DNA of 64,000 nucleotides, from positions 248,001 to 312,000 of the forward strand of contig VXNY01000031.1 in NCBI GenBank assembly GCA_009840305.1. The letters are read 5' to 3'. The notes beneath the pieces are model-generated. The model was not told where the DNA came from and made no database searches. It was given only the letters and a program-made list of their open reading frames with translations. This DNA comes from Gammaproteobacteria bacterium (GTDB lineage Bacteria; Pseudomonadota; Gammaproteobacteria; Pseudomonadales; Azotimanducaceae). Made by a program: the position numbers and the translations under genes. Shown here in pieces: positions 19,601 through 27,913 of the stretch (positions within the stretch are counted from its first letter, which is position 1; the number at the start of each line of letters is the position of its first letter).

Positions 19601-20305
19601 AAGATTGTCGACCAAGATTTAATTGTTATTAAAGGAGTGATTGGATTTTGGCCGGCTAATCGAATCGGCGATGACATTGTGCTGTGGCGAGACGAAACAA
19701 GAACTGAAGAATTACAGACTATCTGTCACGTCAGACAACAGCATGTACAGGAAGGATGCAATTATTGCCTCAGCGACTTTCTGGCTGAGACACCAACCGA
19801 AGACTATCTCGGTGGGTTTATCGTCACCGTAGATCAACACCCACGGACACGTCCTTTCGACGATGACTACGACCAAATCATGTTTAAAGCTCTAATGGAT
19901 CGCTTGGTCGAGTCTTTTGCTGAATATTTACATCGCAAAGTCCGAGTGTGTGACTGGGGCTACGATCCTAATGAATCTCTAACAAATGAAGAGTTAATCA
20001 AAGAAAAGTATCGAGGTATACGCCCAGCACCCGGTTACCCTGCTTGTCCAAATCACCAAGAGAAAGAACCTTTGTTTGAGTTGCTCCGTGCAACACACTT
20101 TACCGGTGCGTACTTGACGGAGAACTATGCAATGCATCCAGCTGCCACCATCGCTGGCTGGTACTTTTCACATCCTGAATCAAAGTACTTTAATGTGAAG
20201 GAAGTTCAGCTCGATCAACTCCAGGATTACAGCAATCGTAGAGGCGCAGACATTGACGAGGTGTCAAAATGGTTAAGTTTCTCGACTTCAAATTTAGTCG
20301 GATAA
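16658..20305 (+). CDS. metH: Cobalamin-dependent methionine synthase MetH
   Basis: 1215 residues, full length for MetH. The homocysteine domain has zinc ligands C242, C305 and C306 ([15 protein letters not shown]). A pterin-binding domain follows ([18 protein letters not shown]). The cobalamin cap and B12 domain contain D753-V-H755-D-I-G, and the activation domain contains [13 protein letters not shown] near residue 1125. Known: it transfers the methyl group of 5-methyltetrahydrofolate to homocysteine through methylcobalamin. The start matches the family N-terminus ([14 protein letters not shown]), though no ribosome site is visible. I see no cobalamin or SAH riboswitch in the 258 bases upstream. 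Confidence 0.98.
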   Translation: MTTLLEQSLRERILVLDGATGTMQQRLNLSENDFRGSRFAEHPVALKGNGDVLSLTCPEVVLDTHFAFLDAGADIIETNTFSGNRISQGDYKLESCVYELNYESARLARQAADDRTTPEKPRFVGGVLGPTTRSASLSPDVNDPAARNIRFVELVEVYAEATRALIKGGVDFVMIETVFDTLNAKAAIYAVQDVFSEFNLTLPLMISGTITDASGRTLSGQTCTAFWYSIEHAQPLLMGFNCALGAEALRPYVEEVSQVASTFTTVHPNAGLPNEFGEYDDTPEEMAEILGEMVEAGFLNVVGGCCGTTPEHTKAMHDRIQGCAPRKFGSAKQTLRLSGLVPVVIDEDSLFVNVGERTNVAGSRKFKDLIMRGAFADALEIASEQVENGAQLIDVNMDEGLLDGEKAMQTFLDMIAGEPNISRVPLMIDSSDWEVILTGLHSTQGKAVVNSISLKDGEQEFLDRARTCKRFGTAVIVMAFDESGQADSYERKVEIIQRAYNLLVSEAQFDPCNIIFDPNVFAIATGLDEHRTYGIDFIRACQWVTDNLPHCHTSGGISNVSFSFRGNDRVREAIHTVFLYHAIKAGLTMGIVNPGQLGNYEDIPIELRSVVETAVLNTDPHAGERLLEIAQRYSGKATQRGTDALAWRDNSVNSRLEYSLVQGISKFIVEDTEEARQSVSRAIEVIEGPLMAGMDVVGDLFAAGKMFLPQVVKSARVMKQAVGYLVPFIEEEKSSSGEVQTKGTIVTATVKGDVHDIGKNIVGVVLQCNNYRVIDLGVMVPAENILATARKEGADIIGLSGLITPSLNEMVHVASEMERLGFTIPLLIGGATTSKTHTAVKIDPAYSGPVVYVPDASKSVGVMASLLSVQDRVMYVDSISSEYQTVRERRSRAKKRDYRAIAEARANGFSWDWSNYAPPKPQSLGVQQVDLPTIETLFPTIDWEPFFVTWSLAGKFPQILEDEVVGKTALELFNDAQVLLQKIVDQDLIVIKGVIGFWPANRIGDDIVLWRDETRTEELQTICHVRQQHVQEGCNYCLSDFLAETPTEDYLGGFIVTVDQHPRTRPFDDDYDQIMFKALMDRLVESFAEYLHRKVRVCDWGYDPNESLTNEELIKEKYRGIRPAPGYPACPNHQEKEPLFELLRATHFTGAYLTENYAMHPAATIAGWYFSHPESKYFNVKEVQLDQLQDYSNRRGADIDEVSKWLSFSTSNLVG

Positions 20306-20420
20306 CGTTGCGAGAATTCGAGATCGCTTCATCCAGCAACTGAATCAAGTTTTCCACACTCTTCGACACCGCAGCATTTGAAACACGACACCGGCCGGTC
20401 GTACTGGGTTGCGGTGCGAG

Positions 20421-20437
20421 AGCAAGTAGCACTTGCT
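20421..20437. repeat. Perfect 7-bp stem-loop downstream of metH
   Basis: AGCAAGT-AGC-ACTTGCT lies between the convergent metH and DUF385-like genes. It might help end transcription in either direction, but no T tract follows, so an intrinsic terminator is not established. Confidence 0.25.
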
Positions 20438-20483
20438 AATCTGTATGTCTCGATCCTTAGATTAACCAGTCTATGTTCGCAAA

Positions 20484-20936
20484 TTACTCGATGGGTGTAG
20501 CGATTACTAACACTGCTACCTCAGCATGTTTTGCAATGTCTTCAGTAGCGGGGCGACGCTGATGGTCAAGTCTGACGTCCTTATACACGGCGTCCCCCGG
20601 AAATTCATTTAAATGTTTCGTGAGTTCTGCAATCAAAAGCTCGGTATCGTCCACTACGACTTGAGTGCTCACCTTCATTACCGAGCCACGTATTACTAGC
20701 GAAACCTCCGAATTGTCTCGAAGATTCGGCCACCAACCTGCCGTTTTGTCTGTAAAGCATTTAACGGCTCCATCGCGCTCCGCGTACCGAACTGGGATTT
20801 CGTAGTGCTTACCTGTCTTACGGCCAACGTATCGGATTAACATGATGTTGTGACTGACGAACACATGTAAAGGTGAACGTAATGAAAATCGCATCATGGG
20901 ATTGATGACGCAAAACATGAACTCGGGTACTTTCAT
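20484..20936 (-). CDS. Nitroreductase/quinone reductase family protein (DUF385-like)
   Basis: 150 residues. The segment RYVGRKTGKHYEIPVRYAERDG and the later WWPNLRDNSEVSLVIRG match the split-barrel fold of the F420H2-dependent quinone reductase / DUF385 family. Known members in actinobacteria bind deazaflavin F420. Gammaproteobacterial relatives exist with no proven cofactor, so the reaction is unknown. The gene converges with metH and has no clear partner. The N-terminal 35 residues are hydrophobic, suggesting membrane contact. Confidence 0.6.
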   Translation of the reverse strand: MKVPEFMFCVINPMMRFSLRSPLHVFVSHNIMLIRYVGRKTGKHYEIPVRYAERDGAVKCFTDKTAGWWPNLRDNSEVSLVIRGSVMKVSTQVVVDDTELLIAELTKHLNEFPGDAVYKDVRLDHQRRPATEDIAKHAEVAVLVIATPIE

Positions 20937-20980
20937 GGCGAAAACTTGTTGAATCTCGACGAGTCTATGTTAACTCAAAC

Positions 20981-22759
20981 TCAATAATCCAAAGCTGTTC
21001 GCCATCTAAACTTTACAGCTAAATTCTCAGTATTTCTCTCTCTTATTGTCTCGCGTAAAGTCGGTAGAAAGGCATTCCGTACGGTCGCATCTAATGCTCC
21101 TGTGCGTGTGTAGACAACAAATAGGTCGGACAGTGGTGCAATCTCCCAGCGATATCTGAGTTGAAATGAAGCACGAGAAATTGAAAAATCATCGGAGTTT
21201 CCATTCACTTCAAACCCAATTGAACGAATCTTGTTAGCTCTCTCCTCCAAGGTAAGGTATTCATAAGCCTTAGCTTGAATCAAACGACATTGCAAGTCTA
21301 ATCGAATCTGTTGCCGAGTCGTCGGAAAAAACTGAATGGCAAAGTTCGATGTGGGACTCCAGCTACGATACCTTATGAACTCGCGATTCCCTTGGTGAAG
21401 CACCAATCCGTTATTCAAATCCTTGGAGAGACTCCAACTAAACGCTAGACTCTTTCGTGGTCTATATCCCATCTGAAATCCTAATGAATTCGAACTTCCT
21501 TGAATGCGCTCTTCTCGAAAACTAAACCATGCTACTTGATGGAACTTTTTAGTACTGTTTGAGGATAGACCGACCGCAACACGTGACGTGGGTCTAGTGT
21601 GAAACTTGAACTTGCGGTAGGCGGTAGCGTCGTCGACGTACGAGGGTTTGTAATTCACAGAAACAGACAAACTATTTTGGTCTCGATCGCGTATGGCAGC
21701 TGCCAATCCGATGCTAGCGTCCGTACGAGTACCCAAACTATTCCAGCTACCAGAAACCGAAACACTATGGTTTACCTGCTGGATTCGTGTGGTTTGATAC
21801 TGAACACTTGATAGACTGTATTGCATGGAGAGTCGGTCCCCACGAGAAGCAAAACCGGTACGGCTGAGATCGAATTCTGGATCGATGTAGCTGACCGCCA
21901 TTGAATGTCGCAACGTATCGGATTGGCGGTATCGAACGTCTATAAAACCTGCATATCCAGCGTCTTGGTGCGCGACTTCGGTCAGGAGCACTTGAGACTC
22001 GGTACTCAGCCTACCCGATTCTGATTGAAAGCGAGCATCGATCGAATGTGTATATGCGTTGCCTCGTGTTTCATCCAGAGAAACCACGGAGAGCATGCCA
22101 ACACCGTATCGCGTCCGGATGTTGTTTTCGTATAGCAAACGCAACACCCCGAACGATCGACCTGGACTCTTTAAGTCAAAGGTATCATGCTCTGATCTCG
22201 CACGAAAAATCGCATCTTTTTCCCAAGCCCCGAGAATTCCGTACCGAAATTTTTGTATTTGACCGGTACCTTTCAAAGCACCGTAAAGTTCCGAACCAGA
22301 AGTCAATCGAGACAAGTCTACATCTACTTCGTTATCGACCTGCGGAATATTTGGACGATCGCCGATACGACGAGAGTGAAAAGGTACTAAGGAACCGTAG
22401 GCGCGAAGTGTCGGTAAGAATATTTCTTTTCCCTCAACGAAGAATAATCGTCGATCCGGGAAGAACGATTCAAATGCGCTCAGATTGATGATAACATCGT
22501 CTGCTTCGACCGTACCAAAATCAGGTTGCAACGTACCAGTGATTTGAAAGTGTGTCGTCGGTCGCCAAAACACATCTACTCCGTAATGCTCACGGGAAGA
22601 ACTACCCACGACATCCATGTGAGAACTGATGAAAGGAAAGATGCTCAATTGGCGTTTAATGCTCAAATTTTCGACGATTGCAGGAGCAAAATCGGACAAA
22701 AATCGGGGGGGCGTCGTTGTGGAGTGCGGGGAATCCGTAATATTCGGCTTCCTGGGCAA
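20981..22759 (-). CDS. DUF5916-type outer-membrane protein, C-terminal part after a frameshift
   Basis: A 592-residue open frame whose first codon is TTG 22759. The genuine coding part begins at about 22704, where it continues the protein encoded at 22656-23378. It contains the DUF5916 hallmark DFGTVEADDVIINLSAFESF followed by FFPDRRLFFVEGKEIF, then a long C-terminal region of beta strands typical of a barrel. The join falls in a run of seven C on the coding strand (22705-22711). With six C the two frames fuse as HNDAP-RFLSDFAPAIVENL and give one protein of roughly 800 residues, the normal size for the family. As sequenced, this part lacks its own signal peptide and probably is not translated independently. 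Confidence 0.75.
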   Translation of the reverse strand: MPRKPNITDSPHSTTTPPRFLSDFAPAIVENLSIKRQLSIFPFISSHMDVVGSSSREHYGVDVFWRPTTHFQITGTLQPDFGTVEADDVIINLSAFESFFPDRRLFFVEGKEIFLPTLRAYGSLVPFHSRRIGDRPNIPQVDNEVDVDLSRLTSGSELYGALKGTGQIQKFRYGILGAWEKDAIFRARSEHDTFDLKSPGRSFGVLRLLYENNIRTRYGVGMLSVVSLDETRGNAYTHSIDARFQSESGRLSTESQVLLTEVAHQDAGYAGFIDVRYRQSDTLRHSMAVSYIDPEFDLSRTGFASRGDRLSMQYSLSSVQYQTTRIQQVNHSVSVSGSWNSLGTRTDASIGLAAAIRDRDQNSLSVSVNYKPSYVDDATAYRKFKFHTRPTSRVAVGLSSNSTKKFHQVAWFSFREERIQGSSNSLGFQMGYRPRKSLAFSWSLSKDLNNGLVLHQGNREFIRYRSWSPTSNFAIQFFPTTRQQIRLDLQCRLIQAKAYEYLTLEERANKIRSIGFEVNGNSDDFSISRASFQLRYRWEIAPLSDLFVVYTRTGALDATVRNAFLPTLRETIRERNTENLAVKFRWRTALDY

Positions 22760-23378
22760 ATTTGCGGGAAAAGAAGAAGCCTAATTTGCGTTCGTTTTGG
22801 TTTTTGGGCATGCTCAGAATCGACCACGGAATGAGAAACTCCGCTGACCACCCAGCTGAGGTTTCTGCAGTTTGACCCACCCATGCTCCATCCCAATTGC
22901 TAACCCACAATTTTTCGGGTTCGAGTACCCCGTCGCCTTTACTTCCACCAAGATACAGCGTAAAGTAATTTCCATACTGACCCGAACCTGATGTATCGAG
23001 TCCTACGGTAACAAAGTCTCTGTCAGACGAACCTCGGTCCTGAGCGGAGTGGACTTTCACTAGGGATGACTTGGGTTGCGTTAACTCAAAAGCGACATAC
23101 AGTCCGTAATCGTTATAGAGTAAGCGGACTATGGTTTGTTGTGATGCAGGAACCATTTCATTTGGCCCGTGATTGAGCAGCCGAAAGTCACTAACTAAGC
23201 CACTCAGTTGCCATTCAGTTTCGGATACGCTACCGTCCAATTGGATTGCGACATCATTAGCAACTCGAACAAGTGTTATTGGCTCTAACGATTGCTTGTC
23301 CGCACTAACTAGGACCACAAAATTGAACGCGAAAAGAACGTAACTCCAGAACGCTATGATTTGTCTAATGTGGGCCAT
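22656..23378 (-). CDS. DUF5916-type outer-membrane protein, N-terminal part (frameshifted)
   Basis: Starts at ATG 23378, which gives a proper signal peptide (MAHIRQIIAFWSYVLFAFNF, cleaved near VSA). A GTG at 23411 is in frame but would place 11 extra residues before it. The body is a CBM9-like beta-sandwich (IQLDGSVSETEW, VRLLYNDYGLYVAFEL, SSDRDFVTVGLDTSGSGQYG). After Ala223-Pro-Pro the frame changes to unrelated residues and stops at 22656. Known: family 9 carbohydrate-binding-like domains precede the DUF5916 barrel in one polypeptide. The continuation is the frame at 20981-22759. The gene is a pseudogene, a slippage-regulated gene or a sequencing error. Confidence 0.75.
   Translation of the reverse strand: MAHIRQIIAFWSYVLFAFNFVVLVSADKQSLEPITLVRVANDVAIQLDGSVSETEWQLSGLVSDFRLLNHGPNEMVPASQQTIVRLLYNDYGLYVAFELTQPKSSLVKVHSAQDRGSSDRDFVTVGLDTSGSGQYGNYFTLYLGGSKGDGVLEPEKLWVSNWDGAWVGQTAETSAGWSAEFLIPWSILSMPKNQNERKLGFFFSRKFAQEAEYYGFPALHNDAPPIFVRFCSCNRRKFEH
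22705..22711 (-). repeat. Seven-base C tract at the frameshift point
   Basis: Seven G on the plus strand (C7 on the coding strand), exactly where the DUF5916 reading frame breaks. Deleting one C or adding two restores a single frame. Such tracts are typical slippage sites. Confidence 0.8.
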
Positions 23379-23524
23379 TGTTTTCGTATGGATGGGTTTC
23401 CGTAGTAGCACTAATCCGTTGGTGTTATTTTACACGACTGTAGAACCACAAATTGTAGTGTCGCATAAAAGGGTATACTCATGTTTGAATCATCTCAAAA
23501 TCACAATGCGAGCTCGGACTCAAT

Positions 23525-24214
23525 ATGCAAACTAACATTGGTTCGTTAAACGAGAGTGCTTTGCACAAGAGCTTGAAAGAGCTTCACACAGAAGTTGGCG
23601 ACGAAGTCGAATGTCCCGTGGATGGCTATATCGTCGATATAAAGAAAGCTGATCGTATTGTGGAAATTCAAACAACCAACTTGCATCGAGTCGTCTCAAA
23701 GATCCAAGACATGGTGAGCAAGCACCGCCTGCATTTAGTCTATCCCATTGCTGAACTAACCACTATTACGAAAAATCTGGCTGATGGCAGCATCAAGAAA
23801 AGGAATTCCCCGAAACGAGGAACGGTTTATGAAATCTTTAGCGCACTAGTATCTGCACCGACGATCATCCTACATCCAAAGTTTAGTTTGGAAGTTCCAA
23901 TGATCCACGAGGAACAGATTCGTGTTTTCGATCGCAGCAAAGCATGGCGGAGACGTCACTGGGTTATTGTCGAGCGTCGTCTTATAGAACCTATTAATAC
24001 GCACATATTCAATGACGAAACGGATCTTTGGTCGTTGTTTTCAGATCTCATCCCAGAAACTTTTACCTCTAAGGAGGTCGCTCACTGTGTTGGAATTGGA
24101 CGTAGATTGGCACAGCAATCTCTCTATTGTCTTCGTCGGTGCGGTGTGGTCGAAATGGTTGGAAAGCAAGGGAATGAACTCATCTACCAAACGATAGGTC
24201 AAGCTAAGACATAG
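23525..24214 (+). CDS. PD-(D/E)XK nuclease-like protein with winged-helix tail, function unknown
   Basis: 229 residues from ATG 23525. The N-terminus LNESALHKSLKELH, then D33-G-Y-I-V-D38 and E47-I-Q49, has the order E...D...ExQ/K seen in restriction-endonuclease-like folds. YPIAEL follows near residue 76. A middle part RGTVYEIFSALVSAP and a C-terminal helix-turn-helix-like segment (FTSKEVAHCVGIGRRLAQQS) complete it. I recognise this as a conserved hypothetical family of bacteria and archaea with no proven role. It stands alone upstream of an antiporter gene in the same direction, 82 bases apart. Catalytic activity is inferred only. Confidence 0.65.
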   Translation: MQTNIGSLNESALHKSLKELHTEVGDEVECPVDGYIVDIKKADRIVEIQTTNLHRVVSKIQDMVSKHRLHLVYPIAELTTITKNLADGSIKKRNSPKRGTVYEIFSALVSAPTIILHPKFSLEVPMIHEEQIRVFDRSKAWRRRHWVIVERRLIEPINTHIFNDETDLWSLFSDLIPETFTSKEVAHCVGIGRRLAQQSLYCLRRCGVVEMVGKQGNELIYQTIGQAKT

Positions 24215-24296
24215 AGTTACCTTCAGACTAAACATACTAGTGCATATATCTATATATACAAGAGTGTTAATACTTTGTAATTAAAGTGATTTCCTA

Positions 24297-25451
24297 ATGG
24301 ATCAACTGCTCCATACTATGACGTTGATGTTTGCGCTCACCGCGGTAGCTGCAACGGTTGGTATGTTCGCGCGTCAACCTCTCATCATTGTGTACATCGT
24401 ACTAGGATGCGTGCTTGGTCCGTACGCGCTTGGTTGGATTGGTGAATCTCACGCGATTGAACAACTGGGTCACATAGGAATCATTTTCCTGCTCTTTATT
24501 GTTGGGCTTGATCTTCCTACGAATCGCATAAAGAACGTATTTCGCCAATCAATCCTCACTGTACTTGTGAGTTCGATAGTGTTCTTTGGTGCTGGATTCG
24601 GACTCGGTTTTTTGTTGGGTTTCGACTCTCGTGAAGCGATGACCACTGCACTTGCATTTTTGTTCTCCAGTACGATCGTTGGTGTCAAATTGATTCCACG
24701 AACGGCGTTGCACCATCGAAGAGTTGGTGAGTTGGTCATTGGACTACTCATTTTGCAAGACATTTTGGCCGTACTAGCCCTCATTTATGTTGCTAGTTCA
24801 GGAGAGCCGATCTCGCCGTTGGCTTGGTTGAAAGTCTTTGGTATACCACCATTAATCGTAATCGGTGCGGCGATCGGCGCGAAGTTCGTTTTCTGGCCAC
24901 TAATGAAAAAATTTGATGTGGTCACCGAATACACGTTTCTGATGTTTTTAGGATGGTGTATGGGTGTAGCGTTTTGCGCTGAAGCTCTTGGCGTGACCTT
25001 TGAAATTGGCGCGTTTATTGCCGGTGTTTCGCTTGCTAACTCGGCCACTGCACAAGCTGTAGCGTCAACTCTTGAACCCCTACAAGACTTTTTTCTCGTG
25101 TTGTTCTTCTTCTATGTGGGAACGACAGTAGATCCAGTTCTTCTATGGAGTGTGGCGTGGCAGGCTGGATTACTAGCTCTGGTATGTGTCTTGATTAAAC
25201 CTCTGGTCTTTCGATACCTAATCGGATGGTGCGGAGAAGACCGAAAAACCAGTTGGGAAGTTGGATATCGTCTAGGTCAGAATAGCGAGTTTTCGCTACT
25301 AATACTTTATGTTGCGGCTGCTCAAATGAGTGAAGAAGCTTCCCTGGCGGTCCTAGGTGCAACCGTGTTAACCATTCTGATCTCTTCGTATGTCGTGGTG
25401 TTTAATTTCAAAAATCCAATTGCGTTGACAGACCGTCTGAGAGTCAGCTGA
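24297..25451 (+). CDS. CPA2-family cation:proton antiporter
   Basis: 384 residues, hydrophobic throughout with about 11-12 predicted membrane spans. The conserved ion-pocket region GLLILQDILAVLALIYV and the segment FEIGAFIAGVSLANS mark the Na_H_Exchanger/KefB-like family. There is no C-terminal TrkA-N (NAD-binding) domain, so it is shorter than KefB/KefC. Known: CPA2 members exchange K+ or Na+ for H+ across the inner membrane. Ion specificity is not readable here. ATG 24297 has only a poor ribosome site. An AT-rich stretch (24240-24260) upstream could hold the promoter. Confidence 0.85.
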   Translation: MDQLLHTMTLMFALTAVAATVGMFARQPLIIVYIVLGCVLGPYALGWIGESHAIEQLGHIGIIFLLFIVGLDLPTNRIKNVFRQSILTVLVSSIVFFGAGFGLGFLLGFDSREAMTTALAFLFSSTIVGVKLIPRTALHHRRVGELVIGLLILQDILAVLALIYVASSGEPISPLAWLKVFGIPPLIVIGAAIGAKFVFWPLMKKFDVVTEYTFLMFLGWCMGVAFCAEALGVTFEIGAFIAGVSLANSATAQAVASTLEPLQDFFLVLFFFYVGTTVDPVLLWSVAWQAGLLALVCVLIKPLVFRYLIGWCGEDRKTSWEVGYRLGQNSEFSLLILYVAAAQMSEEASLAVLGATVLTILISSYVVVFNFKNPIALTDRLRVS

Positions 25452-25458
25452 AGCTTGT

Positions 25459-26475
25459 TTATGGGACAAGTTCAACTACGCCGCGACCAACCATTTCTCC
25501 TTTCATTAGTTTATCTATCCCCGACATTACAGTTTCGAGGTTATATCGACTCTGTAGTTGATCCAATTGCGGAAATTTCCAGTTACTAGCTAGTCTTTCC
25601 CATATTCGCGCTCTCTCGGCTGTCGGAGTCTCGGCGGAGTCGACACCCAACAAGTTAACGTTGCGAAGTATGAATGGAAAAACAGAACCTGGAAACATGG
25701 GCGAGCTCACTAAACCACAGGCGGCTGCACTACAACCGTAGCGCAGTCCTTTGATCGCGTGCATGAGCATTTCACCACCGACCGTATCGACTACTCCGCC
25801 CCAAGCTTCGCGAAGTAATGCACGTTGTGATCCTTCCATGAATTCTTCACGGGTATAAATCACTTGCGCCCCTAAAGATCGTAGAAACTCTTGCTGAATT
25901 GTTTTTCCAGTAACCGCATGAACTTCATACCCTAGGTGAGACAACAAACCAATAGCACAACTTCCTACGCCCCCAGTTGAGCCGGTGACTACCACTGGCC
26001 CACCATCGGGAGACATTCCTAACTTAGTTAGCTTTTCGATACATAATGCGGCGGTTAGACCGGCCGTACCCAGGATCATACTCTCGTTTAAAGATAAGCC
26101 TTTAGGTTTTCGAACAGCCCAATGAGCGGGCACTCGAATTCGTTGCCCGAAACCGCCGTCCCTGTCCATACCGAGGCGGAACCCAGTCACGATCACGATG
26201 TCTCCGATTTGGTATTGATCAGTATTTGATTCGAGTACTGATCCTACCGCATCGATCCCAGGCGTATGAGGATAGTCGCGAGTTACACCCGGAGCACCAG
26301 TCGCGGACAATGCATCTTTGTAATTAAGAGACGAATACTTTACGTCGATCAGAAGGTCGTCTGGTGGGAGCTCCGCGACTGATCTTGTGACGATCTCGGG
26401 TCGGCAGTTACCGTCCCACTCTCGGAAAACTCGTAGCGCTCGAAACGTACTCAAGGCAGTTTTCGCCGTAGCCAT
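25459..26475 (-). CDS. YhdH/AcuI-family quinone oxidoreductase (acrylyl-CoA reductase-like)
   Basis: 338 residues from ATG 26475, which fits the family N-terminus (TFRALRVFREWDG). The open frame goes further up, but only inside sohB. Zinc-independent MDR fold: SSLNYKDALSATG near the start, NADPH-binding VVTGSTGGVGSCAIGLLSHLGY, and GGVVDTVGG. Known: close relatives reduce acrylyl-CoA to propionyl-CoA with NADPH, for example in dimethylsulfoniopropionate breakdown and acrylate detoxification. The gene overlaps the end of sohB by 25 bases, so the two are co-transcribed. No DMSP lyase gene is seen nearby. Confidence 0.85.
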   Translation of the reverse strand: MATAKTALSTFRALRVFREWDGNCRPEIVTRSVAELPPDDLLIDVKYSSLNYKDALSATGAPGVTRDYPHTPGIDAVGSVLESNTDQYQIGDIVIVTGFRLGMDRDGGFGQRIRVPAHWAVRKPKGLSLNESMILGTAGLTAALCIEKLTKLGMSPDGGPVVVTGSTGGVGSCAIGLLSHLGYEVHAVTGKTIQQEFLRSLGAQVIYTREEFMEGSQRALLREAWGGVVDTVGGEMLMHAIKGLRYGCSAAACGLVSSPMFPGSVFPFILRNVNLLGVDSAETPTAERARIWERLASNWKFPQLDQLQSRYNLETVMSGIDKLMKGEMVGRGVVELVP

Positions 26476-27587
26476 CTCGCAATAGACAGCATTGACGTTG
26501 CTGTTTGAGTCAGTAAGTCGGACAATTGCTTCTTTGGCGGATGCCAAGTCAGTTCAAATACTTTAGCGTCGTCACACGCTTTCATGATGTATTCGTCGCT
26601 TGTCTTGATGTCATCGATCAAATTGCGAGCCAAAGCGCGTTCACCATACCAGGATTCGCCGGTTGCAACAACAGATAAATCAACACTTGGTCGATGGTTT
26701 GAAACAAACTCCTTGAAGAGTTCATGTACGTCCTCTATTTCTTCTAAAAATTTCTTTCGCGCTGCATCCGTGTTTTCACCGAAAACTGATAGTGTTCGTT
26801 TAAATTCACCGGCGGTAATGATCTCATAGTCAATGTCGTACTTCTTAAGTAATCGATTAACGTTTGGAATTTCCGCAGCAACCCCTATCGAACCAACTAG
26901 CGCAAAAGGTGCCGCGAGAATCTGGTCCGCCACGACTGCAATCATATACCCCCCACTCGCTGCCACTTCGTCCACTGCTACTGTGAGTTTAATTCCCGCC
27001 TTACGAACTCGCATCAATTGAGAAGCCGCATACCCGTAGGAGTGTACGACCCCACCCGGACTCTCCACTTTGACGACAACTTCATCGTCTTTCGTAGCCT
27101 GAGTCAATACAGCAGAAATCTCATGCTTGAGCCGCTCCACTTTACTGGCTTCCAAATCCCCTTCGAATCCAAGCACATAAACACTTTTTTGCTTTTCTTC
27201 TGAGTCCGCCGTCTCCTCTTTTTCACCTTTATCGTTTTCTCCGACGTCAGTCTCCTCATCCTTGCTACTTGACTCTTGTGCCGTATCCGACGCACTCTTC
27301 TCCGATGAAGACTTAGCCTCAGTTTTCTCTTTTTGTTTCTTTTCCTTCTGCTCTGCTTTTCGGTGTTTCTTCACTTGACCTGGGCTAAGTGAAGCCTGCT
27401 CAATCGTCGAACGCATTGCATCGTAGAAATCGTTTAAATAACGAACTGTTAGGTGTCCCACTTGAGTACGATCAGTAGTACGACGCATCGCGACTGAACT
27501 GATAACCGCAATTACCACTACGATGGCAATGACTACGGTAATGGTTTGCAACAAAAACGTGAGGTAATCCCACAGTATTTCCATCAT
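26451..27587 (-). CDS. sohB: Inner-membrane S49 peptidase SohB
   Basis: 378 residues against about 349 in E. coli. A membrane anchor spans residues 11-33. The catalytic Ser211 lies in VAASGGYMIA and the catalytic Lys263 in AGEFKRTLSVFGENT, with QxxKSVYVLGFEGDL opening the protease domain. Residues 72-135 are an almost pure Lys/Glu/Ser linker, which accounts for the extra length. Two adjacent ATG codons occur (27587, 27584), with AGGG 9 bases upstream of the first. Known: S49 peptidases cleave signal peptides and membrane proteins in the periplasmic side of the membrane. The downstream gene is the YhdH-like reductase. Confidence 0.92.
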   Translation of the reverse strand: MMEILWDYLTFLLQTITVVIAIVVVIAVISSVAMRRTTDRTQVGHLTVRYLNDFYDAMRSTIEQASLSPGQVKKHRKAEQKEKKQKEKTEAKSSSEKSASDTAQESSSKDEETDVGENDKGEKEETADSEEKQKSVYVLGFEGDLEASKVERLKHEISAVLTQATKDDEVVVKVESPGGVVHSYGYAASQLMRVRKAGIKLTVAVDEVAASGGYMIAVVADQILAAPFALVGSIGVAAEIPNVNRLLKKYDIDYEIITAGEFKRTLSVFGENTDAARKKFLEEIEDVHELFKEFVSNHRPSVDLSVVATGESWYGERALARNLIDDIKTSDEYIMKACDDAKVFELTWHPPKKQLSDLLTQTATSMLSIARWLRRKLP

Positions 27588-27913
27588 TGAATTGGCCCTA
27601 ATTTAGCGTTGATAGCGGTGGAGCTTCCACCGAATTGAGTTAGTGTTTTAATTGGTAAGAGACGTCTATCGCAAATCGTAGTTTAAAAAAATGTTGTAAA
27701 TCCGACTGATGTCAAGGCAAGGTATTGTACAAACCATCGCGAAGGAGTAAATCACCAATATTCTTTCATGCAAGTACGCTAAGACCGTCTTGTTTTGCTA
27801 CTTTCTTACCGCCAACACTTACATAAAATTCCAACCCTAACAAGTGTGTCCTATTGCCAACGAAAACAGTTCGACACTCTCCCACACAATCCAATCGATA
27901 AAAGGATTTAATC
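27588..27913. other. Divergent promoter region of sohB and nhaB
   Basis: 326 bases without a credible gene. It should hold both promoters. A perfect hairpin lies at 27616-27632. No recognised operator was found. Confidence 0.4.
27616..27632. repeat. Perfect 7-bp stem-loop in the sohB 5' region
   Basis: CGGTGGA-GCT-TCCACCG, 29 bases upstream of the sohB ATG. On the sohB transcript it would form a stable 5' hairpin and may affect translation or mRNA stability. No T run follows on either strand. Confidence 0.35.

Noticed and set aside
16658..20305. Plus and minus shadow frames of 60-120 codons inside metH and other long genes
   Set aside because: They lie inside strongly conserved genes, lack ribosome sites and show no domain.
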